DNA from: Phycomyces nitens
Lineage: Eukaryota; Mucoromycota; Mucoromycetes; Mucorales; Phycomycetaceae
Direction of reading: 5' to 3'
Assembly: GCA_022702545.1 (NCBI GenBank)
Contig: JAHRBC010000002.1
Span: forward strand, 992,001 to 1,056,000
Length of the DNA stretch: 64,000 bases
Positions 44,236 to 57,052 of this stretch are shown one piece after another. The notes below the pieces were generated by a model. It was not told where the DNA came from and made no database searches. It saw only the letters and a program-made list of their open reading frames with translations. The first letter of the stretch is position 1. Each line of letters opens with the position of its first letter. The position numbers and the translations under genes were made by a program.

Positions 44236-47042
44236 ATGGGAAAGCAACCAAACAGACGCAAGATCTCCAAGAACAGAGTGAATCCTCTTGGAGCCCGTAT
44301 CGCTGCCGGTGTCAGTCATGGCGTTTCCGAAGAGGTTCCCAAACCTGAACAGGTCATGCCTGTCATTGAAAAGGTAAAACCCAAATATATATATATATAT
44401 AAAGATCTAGTCTTGCCTATTTGACCAAACCGATTGACACTATCTTAGCTTTCTTCTCCTGAACCCACTGACCGCGCATGGTCTGCTGCCTGTATCTCGA
44501 ACCTTGTGATGGCCGGTTCTGCCACTCGCAAACTGTTGCTGTCCAAGGGTATTATTCCTAAACTCATTGAACGTCTGACTGACAGCAATCGGGATGTCAT
44601 GGAAGAGTCTCTTGGTACCCTGAGGTATGTTGGAGGAATTGGTACAAAGACACAAGTTTAACAATTAGAATAGAAACCTTGTCTCTGTGGATCCAATCGT
44701 CGCCAATGACTATTATGCCCGCGATATTCTGACACCCTTGTCCGCTTTGTTGCCCAAGGTAATGAGTAAAGAAGAGAGAAAGAAAGAAAAGGGGGGTACT
44801 GACTTTTGCCTTGTATATAGATCTCTCAAGTCATTGATCTCGTATTGAAGAATGCTCCTTTTGCTGATCATGAAGATCAAGACAGACGTCGCACAGTTTG
44901 GGATGTAGCAGAGAACTTTATCTATATCGTCTGGAGTATCATGTAAATATCATTAGGGTTGGGTAAAATGGTTGCTAACCATTGTCTAAAGTGAGGCTTC
45001 TGACAAGTACATCAAGGCTGTCAATCGTCTTGACATTATTACATTTTTGATTTCATTCCTGTCCGCTGCCGATCAATGCCCCACCCGTGTTGTTGTTGCT
45101 GCTGGTAAATATATATATTGGTAAAGATAGAGATGGTTGTGGATACTTATAGTGAACCTAGGTCAATGTTTGACTACCTTGACTGACGAGAACAAGGACA
45201 TTTACATTGAATTCCAAAACCATCCCGAGTACATTAGCACTCTTGTTGGAATCCTTACAAAATTCACTCGTCCTGAAGACACTCTTGTCCGTGTGCTGTC
45301 GTGTGGTAAGAATTGGTCAAGGGTCAAAAGAGTATAAAAAGGCTTACATGAATGAATATAAGCAACCTTGATGAACTTGCGTGAGGTTATGCGCATGTCA
45401 AGCTCATGGGACGATGATCAGGATCCTTTGGTCGAATTGAACAAGCTGGTCTTGCCAGTCTTGATTTCATCTCTTGAATTCGATATCCAAGTTGCTGCCG
45501 AACAATCTTTGGTGGCTGCCAACAGTGGTGTATGTAAAATAAATAAATAAAAAAAGGGGGGAGGCTAGAGGACAACTAGGATGACTGACTGGTTTTATAG
45601 AAAATCACCAAGCATGAAGAGACTGGTGAGATTACACCGGCACCCAAACAGCCAGTCAATGCAGAAGAGGTATGGACATGGACAGATTATATGATTGATT
45701 ATCCTAACATCTATACAGAGATATGTCCAGAGTGTTGAAGAACGCCTTACCACACTCCAGCTATCCCTTGAACTATTGGCTGATATCTGTATCCAAGATG
45801 ACACTCAGGGTAACATTAAATGAATTGTGACACGCCACTAGATCTAATGGACCCTTGCTGTTGCTTACAGAAGACGGCTGGGAGGAGGCTGATGAGACAA
45901 TGGGCGATGATGAGGGTGAACCTATTGAAGAAGAAGGAGAAGAGGATTCTGAGGATATCCTGCAAGAGGTCACTACTCTTGCCGAGGGTACATCCTCTGC
46001 AAGTGAAGACGCCTTGATCCGATCGAACCCTATTATGCATGCCTTTACTTATCAAATCTTCCCTCATCTGATTCGTCTGGCTACACCAACACCCTTGTCA
46101 TTCCCTCAAGAGTCCATCGTGCCTACTGTATCACAAGGACTGGCCCTGACCCACCTGCGGTCACTAGAATGCCTGAATAACTTTTTATTGGCCATGAACG
46201 ATGTACCATCAAAGTTTTGGTTCAAAGAGCACATATCAGATGCTCAACAGACTTGGACCTGGCTTATCAAACTCCTCTATGACTTGACACCTGCAAATGG
46301 TGGGGCCGATGAGCTTTTGGCTGATAATCTAGAGGCAATTGTAGGCTGTCTGTGGTCATTGGCAAGAGGTCTTGGCAACAATACTGTAAGTGATTTGGTG
46401 CAATTTGGTGCAATTTGGTGCAATTTAGGGCAATATTTAACATATCTATAGCCTCTTGGACCCAACGATAATGAAGTGTTGTGCCGCACATGCACCCTTA
46501 TCCCTGTTGTATCCATTCGTGTCAAGATTGTCGGCTGCTTAGGTGCCATTGCCACTCGTCAGGGAAACATTGAGTTTAATAAGGTAGGTTGTACGAACAC
46601 GGGGTTTTATTATTATAATATTTGGGTGCGAAATATCCAGCGTTATCATTAGCTTATACTTTATTATTTTTGTAATCATGGTAGAACATTGCTATCTATG
46701 TAACAGACATCTTGCGAAACATCCCTACAAAGCAAACCCCTCCAGAACTAGCCGTCGAGGTCCTCAATTTCATGTACGATGTCTATAACGACTGTGCATT
46801 TGATTATGACGAGCCAATCTTTGTAAAGGGCAACCTGATCAAGGAATTGGAAGCTATCGTGCCAGCCTACCGTTCAATGGTAAGCGATTTGGCAATCAAC
46901 AACAAGAAGTCTAATATGATTGATTATATTATAGGTCAAGTCTATTGATCGCCGAAAGAACTTTGATTTGCGTTCCAGGGCTGATGAAGCTTTGACCAAC
47001 CTGGTCGCATTCATAAAATACAAGAAGACCGAGAGACGATAA
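44236..47042 (+). CDS. SYO1/HEATR3, ribosomal-protein co-importer
   Basis: Symportin: carries ribosomal proteins L5 and L11 together into the nucleus for 5S RNP assembly. About 13 exons, roughly 700 residues. ATG at 44236 gives the basic start MGKQPNRRKISKNRVNPLGARIA shared by Syo1/HEATR3. ARM/HEAT helices follow (LSSPEPTDRAWSAACISNLVMAGSATRKLLLSKGIIPKLIERL, VWDVAENFIYIVWSI, ATLMNLREVMRMSS). A long acidic loop (EDGWEEADETMGDDEGEP ... EEDSEDILQEV, about 45870-45970) lies between the ARM and HEAT halves, where Syo1 is known to bind L11. The end reads SRADEALTNLVAFIKYKKTERR. One intron contains four GGTGCAATTT repeats (46395-46435). Confidence 0.88.
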
Positions 47043-47755
47043 TTTCAAGATTATTATTACTATTATTATTATGATCTGATCAAGAAAAGACAGATTGCCC
47101 CCCCTTTTTTTCAATTTTCATTATTATATTACTATTATTTTTTTATATATTGTTATTTTTCTCTGTATACACACAATAAACATCATTTAAAAAGAAAACA
47201 GTGAAAGATTGTAGTATTAGGTCAGCCGGAATCTTCTTCCTTTGCATCAGGGTTCGTGTTTTGTGCTCAAAAAGTGTTTTTTGGGAGATTTAACAGGGCT
47301 TCAGTCGAATGTCCAAAAATCATAAAGGGTCCTGACCCTGATATACAGGGAAGGACCCGTACACCACAGAAAAAGGTCAATTGTCACGACTCGCAATAAT
47401 CACGTTGTGAGCACAAGAAGTAAGAGATAAAGGGCCTATTCTCACACAGTCTATCTCACGTAATCATCTTATACACCAAAATACAATGTGTTCGTGGGAG
47501 ATCGAATCAGGGTAGAGCACCAAGATCACTGTTCCGGAACAGCACGAAGGTAGGACAATCAGAAACTCTTTGGTACCAATCCCTTCCTCGCTCTTCATTA
47601 CCCAAAGGACCCTGGACAACCTGATATTTTGCATCCTGTCCTACCAATTCTCAGGTTCGTTCAGCTGTCGTTTTCTGGACACTATATATACTCGACCCTT
47701 TTTTTTGCATTCCTTATTGATCCAGCGCCTCTTTCTCCTACTTACTCACTCAACA
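47043..47755. promoter_or_regulatory. Spacer upstream of UNC93-like gene
   Basis: 0.7 kb. (ATT)n near 47050-47072 is probably in the SYO1 3' UTR. A TATATATA at 47682-47689 lies about 70 nt before the UNC93-like ATG. No gene recognised. Confidence 0.5.
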
Positions 47756-49320
47756 ATGGGATCTTACTCTCCTACTGGTGGCCTAGCCTCCAAACTGCCT
47801 TTCCGCTACAACAGCCCTTACTTCCAAGTCTTCTTGGTCGGCTTCATCTGCTTTTGCTGTCCTGGAATGTTCAACGCCCTCAACGGTATGGGTGGTGGTG
47901 GTAAATCGTCTACAGATGTTGCCAATGACGCCAACACTGCTCTTGCCGTCACCTTTACTGTCTGCTCTCTCATCGGTGCTCCTGTGTAAGATTGGTACTC
48001 GAAGCCTTGACCCATCTAACCCCCGATTCTTTTTTAGCTACAATATGTTTGGTATCCGTGTCATTATTCCTGCTGCTCTTACATATGTGCTCTACGTTGG
48101 ATCTTATATTCCCTTTAACGATGCGTTTGTCATTGCTGCTGGTGCCATCCTTGGTATCGGTGCCGGTTTCTTGTGGACTGCCCAGGCTGGTATCATGATG
48201 TCCTACCCTTCAGAAGCTGAAAAGGGAAAATCTTTCTCCATTTTCTGGATGATCTTTAACTTGTAAGTGGAATAGCGATGGATGCACAGACTACATCACA
48301 TACAATTATTTACACACGCTGACCACTTATTTCTATAATAGGGGCGCAACCCTCGGTGCTGCCATTCCTTTGGCCAACGACTGGAACAACTCGGCAAGCA
48401 GTGTCAAGACCTCGACCTACATTGCATTCATGGTTATCATGGCCGTCGGTGCCTTTACTGCCCTTCTCCTCTTGCCTGCCCACAAGGTCATCCGTAACGA
48501 TGGATCGCCTGTATCTCTCCACAAGTTCTCCAACTGGCGTCGTGAGGCCCTCGAGGTCTTCCGTCTTTTCCTCAACTGGCGCATGTTGATCCTGATTCCT
48601 CTGTTTGCCGGATCAAACTGGTTCTACACTTACCAGTTCCAGGTCTACAATGGTGGTGGATTCTTCAAGCTTCGTGCCCGTGGTCTCAACAACTTGCTCT
48701 ACTGGCTATTCCAGATCATTGGTGCTGGTGTATTCGGTCTTCTTCTCGATTCCACTCGTATCGGTGGCCGCAGAGCCCGTGCTTTTATCGGAAACACCTT
48801 TGTCCTTGTCTTTATTATTGCAATCTGGGTTGGCGGCATCTTTGTGCAAAAGAAGTTTACTCGTGAATCAGTCAAGGCTGAAGGGTTTGAGCCTATGGAT
48901 GTATTTGATGATGGTTATGGCCCAATCTGTTTCTTGTACGCTCTTTTCGGTTTTGCTGATGCCATCTACCAGGGCTTCATCTACTGGCTTCTTGGCACAA
49001 TGACCAACGATGTTGAACGTGCTGCTCGCTATGGTGGTTTCTACAAGACCATTCAGAATGCTGCCAATGCCATTGCTTCCCAGGTTGATGCCATCCATAC
49101 CCCTTACATGACCGAGCTTATCATTATTTTCGCCCTCAATGTTGGTGGAATTGCACTTGCTTACTTTGTCTGCTGGACTGTTCCAGAGGTAACAGTTGAA
49201 CATGTTGATAACTTGCTCGATGTTGCTGTGCCTGTTACTCTGGTTGGTGGCCGCCCCGAGAACGAAGCCGCTCCAGCTACTTCTGAGGAAATCTCTTCTG
49301 ACAAGCAAGAGTATGCCTAA
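47756..49320 (+). CDS. UNC93-like major-facilitator membrane protein
   Basis: Three exons (47756-47985, 48038-48262, 48342-49320) give 477 residues. It has about eleven hydrophobic segments, for example VFLVGFICFCCPGMFNALNGMGGGG, VIIPAALTYVLYVGSYIPF and AAGAILGIGAGFLWTAQAGIMMSYP. The last of these is diagnostic of the UNC93/DUF895 group, also seen in FFWFIFNLGA-type text (IFWMIFNLGATLGAAIPL). It continues NWFYTYQFQVYNGGGF and WLLGTMTNDVERAARYGGFYKTIQNAA. Substrate is unknown; fungal members are mostly uncharacterised plasma- or vacuolar-membrane proteins. Codon use is rich in C-ending codons, suggesting strong expression. The C-terminal tail is acidic (TSEEISSDKQEYA). Confidence 0.88.
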
Positions 49321-51696
49321 GAGACAACAAACCCTTTACGATATCCAATTGGTCTCGTCAGCTTGATGCTGCTCTCCCATCACTCTCTTTATTTTTTATT
49401 TTTTTGCTATTCTTTACTACCCTAATTCTCATCATGTACCTTGGTGCTGGTTATTGAATAAGCGAAAGTTTCCAATGGCATCTTCTCTACTTTATTATTA
49501 TTATTATTATTATCACTCCTATTATATTATTCTTATATTCCATCAGTGACCATTACTCTTTATCATCCTAGTTATTATTTATTTGGCTTTTTGTCGATTG
49601 GTTTTATTTTTATGTTTCTCTAAAAATGAGACAAGAAATTCAATAAATTTTGATTGAAAGCTGGTTATTAATCAAAAGTGTCTGCCAAAACCATCTTGGA
49701 ATATTATCTGCTGGTTCACTTGATCGCGGCTCAGCAATGAAAAAAATAAAAAAGTAGTCCAAGGTCATAAAGGTAAATTCAGATAGTAATTCCGCCTGTA
49801 CTGTGTGAGTACCAAGGAAACCATAACTGGACTAGATAAATATTTTGTACATGTTCTAAAAACCATTGATGATTTCCAGCCATTTTTTATTATCTCGAGA
49901 AGTTTTATACTGCCAATCATGCACAATTGGCGTCAGAATTTATAGTGAACAAACAGATATTCGATCCCTTATTTTCTGAATATGCGCAAATTATTTAGAC
50001 GCACACCTTAAAAAAAATAAAAAGTCTTGTCCTTGTCCTTGTGTTTTATTTTTGTAATACATTGTACAAGATTGTGTACATTTTTTTTTCCTACTGGTAT
50101 TCAATTATTAAATATTTACAAATAGGCGTACATAATATATATATGTGTATATATGCCGCAGTCATTATAGCATCGCTAAACCGTAGACTAGGCACTGTTG
50201 TGTACGTGAGTAATTGACAAATAGACACAAGAACTCTAGAATTATGCCAAAGAGTCTACTTGTTTGGTCTAGTCAAATAAGTTTTAACTTTTTTTATACA
50301 TATGAACACCAGCCTTTATTTGTGTATTTATTTCAATCAAATGTACAAAAGGTTTGTAAACACTCTTTATCTATATAGTACCCTAAAATATATATATACA
50401 TTGTCTAGAGAGCAATAAGACAAGACTGCACTCCACATAAATTATTGTAGGTGGTTGGTTATCTGACTAATAAAATGTATCCAAGTACTATAGTTCTTAT
50501 TCTTACTGGGCAAATCAAGTATAGGCTGACAAGAACCTTGGTTTTGAATTGGGTATTATTCCGAGATTGTATTTTGAAAGATTAGACTTTTAAATATATA
50601 TACTATGAAATGATATTTAGAAACCAAGGGATTTGTAATCTTTAGCACTATTCATTTGCCAAAACCAAAACCAAAACCTTTTATCAAATGCCAATAATAT
50701 TGGTTTGAGAGCATAGTAATAAAATAAACTGATTTTCAGTACTCTAATAGGAATACCTTGGGGTGTGATTGCATTTTTTTTTAAAAAAAAAGGAAATGTT
50801 CTCATAATGGAGTGCACAATACTACTTTGAGCCACTAGTGAGTTTACAAAAAAGATTATATCAATAAAAAATCACCTAATAACAGCACGGCTATCGCATT
50901 AAACACTAATCATTAAGATACGCTTCAGTTTTATACAGATTCTATTAAAAAACAGTAATATTAAGATGGATTTTTGAGTGGACAACGTATTGCTGTGGTT
51001 TACAAGACCCACTCAAAAACTGTCTTTGAAGGCCTGTATTATTCTCCTACCAATGTGGTTGCTTCCAAGACAAAATTAAAGTCTTTTTGACTATATATCT
51101 TTTTCCAAAACAGCTCTTTTTTTATTTTATTTTATTATATATATAATTTGCCGTTAATAATCCTTGTATTCATTACTGTACTTGCTCTAATTTCTTCTAA
51201 ATTTATCATGTTCAGTAATTGGACCTCGATATATTTCTCCACTTTAGAACACAAAACCTGTTCTTTGGTATATCTCTCAATCTCGTCTCATACACAAAAT
51301 TATTTATGCAAGAATTTATAATGCTTTGATTTGTGACACAAAATAAATAACAGGTCTTTTTACTTTTATAAAAAGCCATATTATAATAAACATTTACTCA
51401 TGACAAATTTGAATGAACAAAGAGAGCATAGGTATAAATGTCTCTGAAGAGGTACAATATATACTTTGAACAAGATCAAAATAATTGTTCACTAATTGTT
51501 ATTTTTGTAGGCACCTGTGAAATATTGTTTATTTTTTTTATTTTACTTGCTGTGGATTGTGCCTCTGTACTACAGTGCACTGCACCTTTCTTGTTTTGTT
51601 TTTTTTCCTTACATTGAAATCAAATAAAGTCTATTACGACGCCTAAAAATACCAAAGCCTCTCTTTCCAGAATTTATTCAAAATACTCTTTGTATT
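49321..51696. other. 2.4 kb AT-rich spacer opening the F-box array
   Basis: No gene on either strand. (TTA)n at about 49493-49513. From about 51380 it resembles the upstream region of the F-box gene at 59749, including the shared AAATAATTGTTCACT box at 51478-51492. Confidence 0.55.
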
Positions 51697-53502
51697 ATGC
51701 TTTTATCAGACTTTCCTCAAGAAATTGTACAAAAATTTGCTAATCTTCTTTCCCTCGACGATAAGATATCTTGCTGTCTGGTTTCCAAGTCATGGAAAAA
51801 CATCTTCCAGGATTCGTTGTACTCTGATCTAATCATAACATCCCAAAAGACCTTGGATGATATTCTGAATATATCCCAGGATAACCAACCCAACTATCGA
51901 AAAAATGGACACCTTGTACGATATATACGTTTGCATCAAGTAGACACAACAGAAAAAGACGTCTACGCACTCCAAAAGACCTTTCCAAATATAAATTATA
52001 TTTATTTCAGCCCAAGTTATATAGACCGAGACAACCTTCGGTTTGATACTGATTGGAGCCACTGGAATTTACTGCGAGAAATCTGCCTTGCTTTCAGATT
52101 TGTCCATATACCTGACTTGGTGGATAGAATTGTTAAAGTAATCATGTATCTACCCCTCCTTAGACGACTGGAGATTAATGGTGAACTTGCAGTATTCAGT
52201 CAAATACTATTCTCGTTAAATCATCTTGAAACGATTCACTCAAATCTAAAACACCTTGGACATTTGAGGTTAAACCCTATACTACTGTCTTCTTCTGAAA
52301 CCGACCTCGAACGTTTATCACAATTATTGCCAGCCACAACTGTGAGAAGCTTGAATGTATCTTTTAAAAATATGGACTACCGATTACTATGTTATTTTGC
52401 TCGCAAATACCCCAATCTGCGCACACTTGAATTCTCGACATCAAATTTTCAACCCGACATTGAAGACCAAAGGCACAATACAGCAGACTTACTTTGCAAA
52501 ATGCACCTGCCATTTTAGAGGCTAGAAAAGCTGACGATTCGACATGACGATTGTATTATGGAAAAAGATATATTTTTCTGGGACATCATCAATTTCGACA
52601 ATATACCGTTAAAGCATATATCAGTCAAAATGACCCTGGTTAATAATTGTTCTCCTGATAATCTCTGTGATGTACCCAAACGTATAGTAGAAACTTGCCT
52701 GACCAAGTTTTCAGAGACAATTGAATCATTTTATCTGGACTGTTCAACTAGATATAAAGCCTCAATAAACTTGATTGACATGAAGACCAACCTTTGCAAT
52801 CTGGTCAAATTGCACATCAGGAGCTCCGTGTCTGTTGAGCTAGATACCTTTCTCTGTACAGCACCTCGCTTAAAATCACTTGTACTATACGATGCTGATA
52901 TCAAAGTTAAAGAAGAACTCTACACCTCAAAGAGATTTGGACTTCAGTCATTCAAATTATACTATACAGAAATCACCTCGGATGTTCTCCGGTTTCTGTC
53001 ATTCCACTGCAGAGATTTGAACGAGTTGGGTTTGACTGGATTATCAGTATACGGCAACTTTACGACACCTGGGTGTCAGTTTATTGACATGACCTATAGC
53101 CGCTTAAATACGTTATACATAGAGAGCACAGTCTTTATTATAAAAGACAACACGGAATGTCCGGACAATGTCAATATAATGCTTATTACACGACCAGTTG
53201 AAGATATTCCTCCAAAACGAGAGTATGATCCCAATGTCTTGTCTACTGTCATTGAAACACCTACCAAAGCTCATTATGACTGGTTTTACGCATTTGAACC
53301 CATAAAGATTCATCCCATTCCAAAGGCACAAAGTTCTCGTATTATGAAATTCTTTTCAAACTATGAGGAAAACAAAAGAGTTACGCTAGAAAGGGCTCAT
53401 ATTAAAATAAGAAAGCCTCATAAACGTTGGAAGCGCAGATGTGTTTTCGGATATACAAAGATAAAACATGGTTATGTAGATGATTATTGGTGTAGGGATT
53501 GA
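51697..53502 (+). pseudogene. F-box/LRR-like protein with one in-frame TAG
   Basis: One frame of 602 codons broken only by TAG at 52516-52518 (LCKMHLPF*RLEKLTI); the paralog at 59749 has Gln there. Everything else is family-typical: F-box MLLSDFPQEIVQKFANLL ... CCLVSKSWKNIFQDSLYSDL (residues 1-47), leucine-rich body, tail FGYTKIKHGYVDDYWCRD. Up to about 53370 (NYEENKR) it tracks the 59749 gene; after that it matches the 62436-63989 pseudogene and its 3' flank, so the gene is a mosaic. A truncated 273-residue product containing the F-box is possible, as is a sequence error (Gln to stop by one change from CAG). Confidence 0.85.
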
Positions 53503-54312
53503 GATGTTATTTGTAAAATAAAAGCCAACTATAAAATAGCTTAAATATCAATTATCAATAGAAATGGTACCAAAAAAGATGATTTCTAATTTAAAAAAGC
53601 ATATAGGTAAAGATTCAAAGGGCTGAAAGTGGGAGAGATAAAAAATAAGAATACAAAATGGTCTTATTATCCTTGAATGATAACATTTTAATTTAGCTTG
53701 TTAAACAAGAGATTTATTTTCTTTGAGAAAAAAATAAACACGACCAATTAATACACATACAGTACCCAACAATTATTTGTTTTAAAAAATCTACGTGATT
53801 TACATTAGAGAGTACTCTATAGGTAACATAATAAACTTGTCATTCAATGACAATATGTACTGGGTGAGTGTGAATAGTAGGCTATTAGGATAAAAAGACA
53901 TAAAATCTGATTTTGCCAATGTCAAGTAAATGTCCACTTTTTATATCTCTTAAAGGACAATAACTGTTGTTTACAATATTCAGGGTCATTGGTATTGGTG
54001 TACTTGAGTATATAAAGATACAAGGCATGGACTTTATTTCTATCCATGCTCATGTTTATAATATTAGATCACTTTTTCCCTACTTTGTTTTAGTTGAATT
54101 AACTGTATTTTCCAAGCAATTACAATACTCTATTGATAGGTTAGCTTTATAATATATTGTTACAGTCGAACTTGTTTATTGAATTTTGTAAAAGATATTG
54201 AGAAATGTTTTTGTTGAATAATAAGAAGAGTAGAAGAAATCATACCAAAAGTATGTTTATTGATTTGTATAAGGAAATATAGATATATCGGTAAAGTGGC
54301 TCTGAGTAGAGT
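53503..54312. repeat. Left arm of ~0.9 kb inverted repeat (3' flanks)
   Basis: Intergenic DNA between two convergent F-box genes. Nearly the whole stretch, from GATTGAGATGTTATTTG past the stop at 53502 to GAATTGATTTTGAATAAATTT near 54345, is the reverse complement of 61585-62445. The arms continue into the coding ends on both sides. Confidence 0.85.
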
Positions 54313-56196
54313 CTATACAAAAGAACTAGAATTGATTTTGAATAAATTTAGAAATGGAGATTCATGGATTAAATGTCTTTCAGGCCACGTCCTGTCAACT
54401 TCATAATCAGCTACATAGCCAAGACCTATATTTGTATATCCAAAGACACATCTGCGCTTCCAACGATTACAATGCTTTCTCATTTTAATAGGAGCCTTTT
54501 CTAGCGTGATTCTTTTGTTTTCCTCATAGTTTGAAAAGAATTTCATAATACGAGAGCCTCGTTCTTTTGAAATGGGATGCATCGTCTTGGGTTCAGATGC
54601 GTAAAACCAGTCATAATGAGCTTTGGTAGGTGTTCCAATGACAGTTGGCAAGACATTGGGATCATACTCTTGTTTTGGAGGAATATCTTCAACTGGTCGT
54701 GTAATAAGCATTATATTGACATTGTCCGGACATTCCGTGTTGTCTTGTATAATAAATTCTGTATAGGATATATCCAACTTTTTTAAACGGGTGTATGTCA
54801 TGTCGATAAACTGGCACCCAGGTGTCGTAAAATTGCCGTATATTGATAATTTTTTCAATTCCAAGACATCTAAACTTCTGCAGTGGAATGACAGAAATCG
54901 AAGAACATCTGATGTAATGTTTCCACTGTATAATGTAAATGATTGAAGATCAAATCTCTTTGGCGTGTAGAGTTCATCTCTAACTTTGATATCAGCATCA
55001 AAGAGTACAATTGTCTTTAAGCGAGGTGCTGCACAGAGAAGGCTATCTATATCGGCCGATATAGGAATGTTGGTATACAGTTTGGCCAAATTATAAAGGG
55101 TGTTCTCCATCTTCACCAACTGCACTGGGACTGTATGTATAGATTCACAGCACAGGTTAAATAATTCAATAGTCTTTGAAAATTTTGTCAGGTAGCTTTC
55201 TGTGATACGTTTGCAAAAATCACAGTGATTATCAGGAGAATGGGGATCCATTGGCCTAATATAAATTGTTGCGCGTTTTAACGGTATGTTTTCGAAATTA
55301 GGTATATCCCAAAAAAGTATATCTTCCTCTCCAGTGAAATCAGGATATCGAATATATAATTCTGTCAAGTATTGAAATACAAAAGAATCCTTGAGGAGCA
55401 TTGGAATTGTGCTGTTTCTTTGCTCTTCGGGATTGGTCAGGGTATTTGATCCATGAAATTCGATTGTGCGTAAATTGGGGTATTTGTGAGCGAAATAATA
55501 TAACCATCGATGATCCGTATTTTCAGATTCTATTCTCAATTTTCTCATTGTCGTGGCTGGTAATACGTCGGCTATCTGTGCCAAGGCGATGTCAGAAATG
55601 GGCAATAGTTTTGATTTTAAGCTCAAATGTCCAAGGTGCTTTAGATTCAAGTGAATGGTTTCAAGGTCGTTTAATGAGAATGATAGTGAACTGATTAAAA
55701 TATTGTGGTTTTTGATCTCTAGTCGTCTGAGAACGGGTAACGTCAAGAGCAATTTAACAAGCTTATTCCCCATGTCAGGTGTATCGATTCTCCATAAAGA
55801 GATGGCGAGTTCTCTCAATAATCTCCAGGGGTGCCAATCAGCAGCCAATCCAAAATTCTTCTGGCTTATATAAATATCGTCTAAATTAATATACTTTATG
55901 TTTGGAAACATCTTTTGGAGTGCGTATATATCTTCGTCCGTTACATCCATATAATAGCCTATATGCATACATCGTACAAGGTGTCCATTTTTTTGATAGT
56001 TGGCTAGGTTATCCTTTGGTGAAAGCAGCAGTTGATCCAATGAATTTCTGGAATATATGACTATATCAGAGTACAAGGAATCCAGGAAGATGTTGTTCCA
56101 TGACTTGCAAACTAGACAACAGGATATTTTGTCTTTGTTCGGAAGAAGATCAGTTAATATGTCTATTATTTCTTGAGGAAAGTCTGATAAAAGCAT
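54313..56196 (-). CDS. F-box/LRR-like protein, intact
   Basis: Single exon, 627 residues. F-box at residues 1-47 (MLLSDFPQEIIDILTDLLPNKDKISCCLVCKSWNNIFLDSLYSD), then irregular leucine-rich repeats (LLRELAISLWRID, LVKLLLTLPVLRRLEI, LNDLETIHLNLKHLGHLSLKSKLLPIS, VLRFLSFHCRSLDVLELKKLSIYGNFTTPGCQFIDMTYTRL). The family tail is ITRPVEDIPPKQEYDPNVLP and RCVFGYTNIGLGYV. The C-terminus runs 20 residues beyond the DRTWPERH at which the 59749 relative stops. Expected to be an SCF substrate receptor; target unknown. Closest to the 2583 gene in both coding and upstream sequence. Confidence 0.85.
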   Translation of the reverse strand: MLLSDFPQEIIDILTDLLPNKDKISCCLVCKSWNNIFLDSLYSDIVIYSRNSLDQLLLSPKDNLANYQKNGHLVRCMHIGYYMDVTDEDIYALQKMFPNIKYINLDDIYISQKNFGLAADWHPWRLLRELAISLWRIDTPDMGNKLVKLLLTLPVLRRLEIKNHNILISSLSFSLNDLETIHLNLKHLGHLSLKSKLLPISDIALAQIADVLPATTMRKLRIESENTDHRWLYYFAHKYPNLRTIEFHGSNTLTNPEEQRNSTIPMLLKDSFVFQYLTELYIRYPDFTGEEDILFWDIPNFENIPLKRATIYIRPMDPHSPDNHCDFCKRITESYLTKFSKTIELFNLCCESIHTVPVQLVKMENTLYNLAKLYTNIPISADIDSLLCAAPRLKTIVLFDADIKVRDELYTPKRFDLQSFTLYSGNITSDVLRFLSFHCRSLDVLELKKLSIYGNFTTPGCQFIDMTYTRLKKLDISYTEFIIQDNTECPDNVNIMLITRPVEDIPPKQEYDPNVLPTVIGTPTKAHYDWFYASEPKTMHPISKERGSRIMKFFSNYEENKRITLEKAPIKMRKHCNRWKRRCVFGYTNIGLGYVADYEVDRTWPERHLIHESPFLNLFKINSSSFV

Positions 56197-57052
56197 AATA
56201 TAAAGAGTATTTTGAATAAAGAGAGGCTGGAAAGAGAGTCTTTGAATATTTTAAGGCGCTTTAATGGCTTTTCCCTTTTTTCCAATTGGAGAGAAGGTAT
56301 TACCAAAAGAGACTCTGTGTATCGTAAGACAGAGATAAAATCCAAAGTAAGTAGAATCTAGACAAATAAAAAGGTCTAAAGCCTACAAATATAATAATTA
56401 GTAAACAATTATTTTGCTCTCATCAAGAAGTAATGATATGATACTTGCTTAAATATGCTAATGTATAGTCTCTCTATATATGTTTAATCCTATGTTGGAT
56501 AATTTATCTGTGGCTTACCTGGGATTGGTGCGTATCAGAATATGCACTTTTGTACAACTAAAGAGTCTTTTTATATCCAGTGTATCACAGAGATGAGCAT
56601 TACTGTTTTTGTGTAAAGGGCTTTGTATGTGATACAAGACTTATTGAGATGCAGTTGTTAGACATGGGAATGAAAGAAAAAATAGAGATAGTATAGGAAT
56701 AAATACAAGTATCTTTTAAGTATATGGCCACTTTTATATCTGTTAAAGGGCAATCACTAAGCTTCACAATAGTCAGAACCAATGGTATTGATGTACTTGA
56801 GTATATAAAGATACAAGGCATGGACTTTATTTCTATTCATGCTCATGTTTATAATCTTGAATCGCTTTTTCTCCCCTGCTTTGTATTAGTAGAATTGGTT
56901 GTATTTTCCAAGTAATTATAATACTTTATTGATAGGACAGCTTGATAATATATCAAGAAAAAGTGGCTGATAAAGATTTACAAGCTAATTATCAGAAACA
57001 GGTACATCAAAATGTGTGGCTCTTGGTCCCCTCTTTCTACTCACTTTATAGA
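56197..57052. other. Spacer with duplicated promoter and flank repeat
   Basis: 56197-56740 is the promoter side of the 54313-56196 gene, homologous in reverse to 1990-2582, with the shared box at about 56381-56424. 56755-56955 is a third copy of the flank repeat also at 53965-54160 and, inverted, at about 61785-61965. Confidence 0.7.

Noticed and set aside
47460..47560. Possible tRNA-like B-box near GATCGAATC
   Set aside because: No cloverleaf could be drawn and no matching A-box; no tRNA called.
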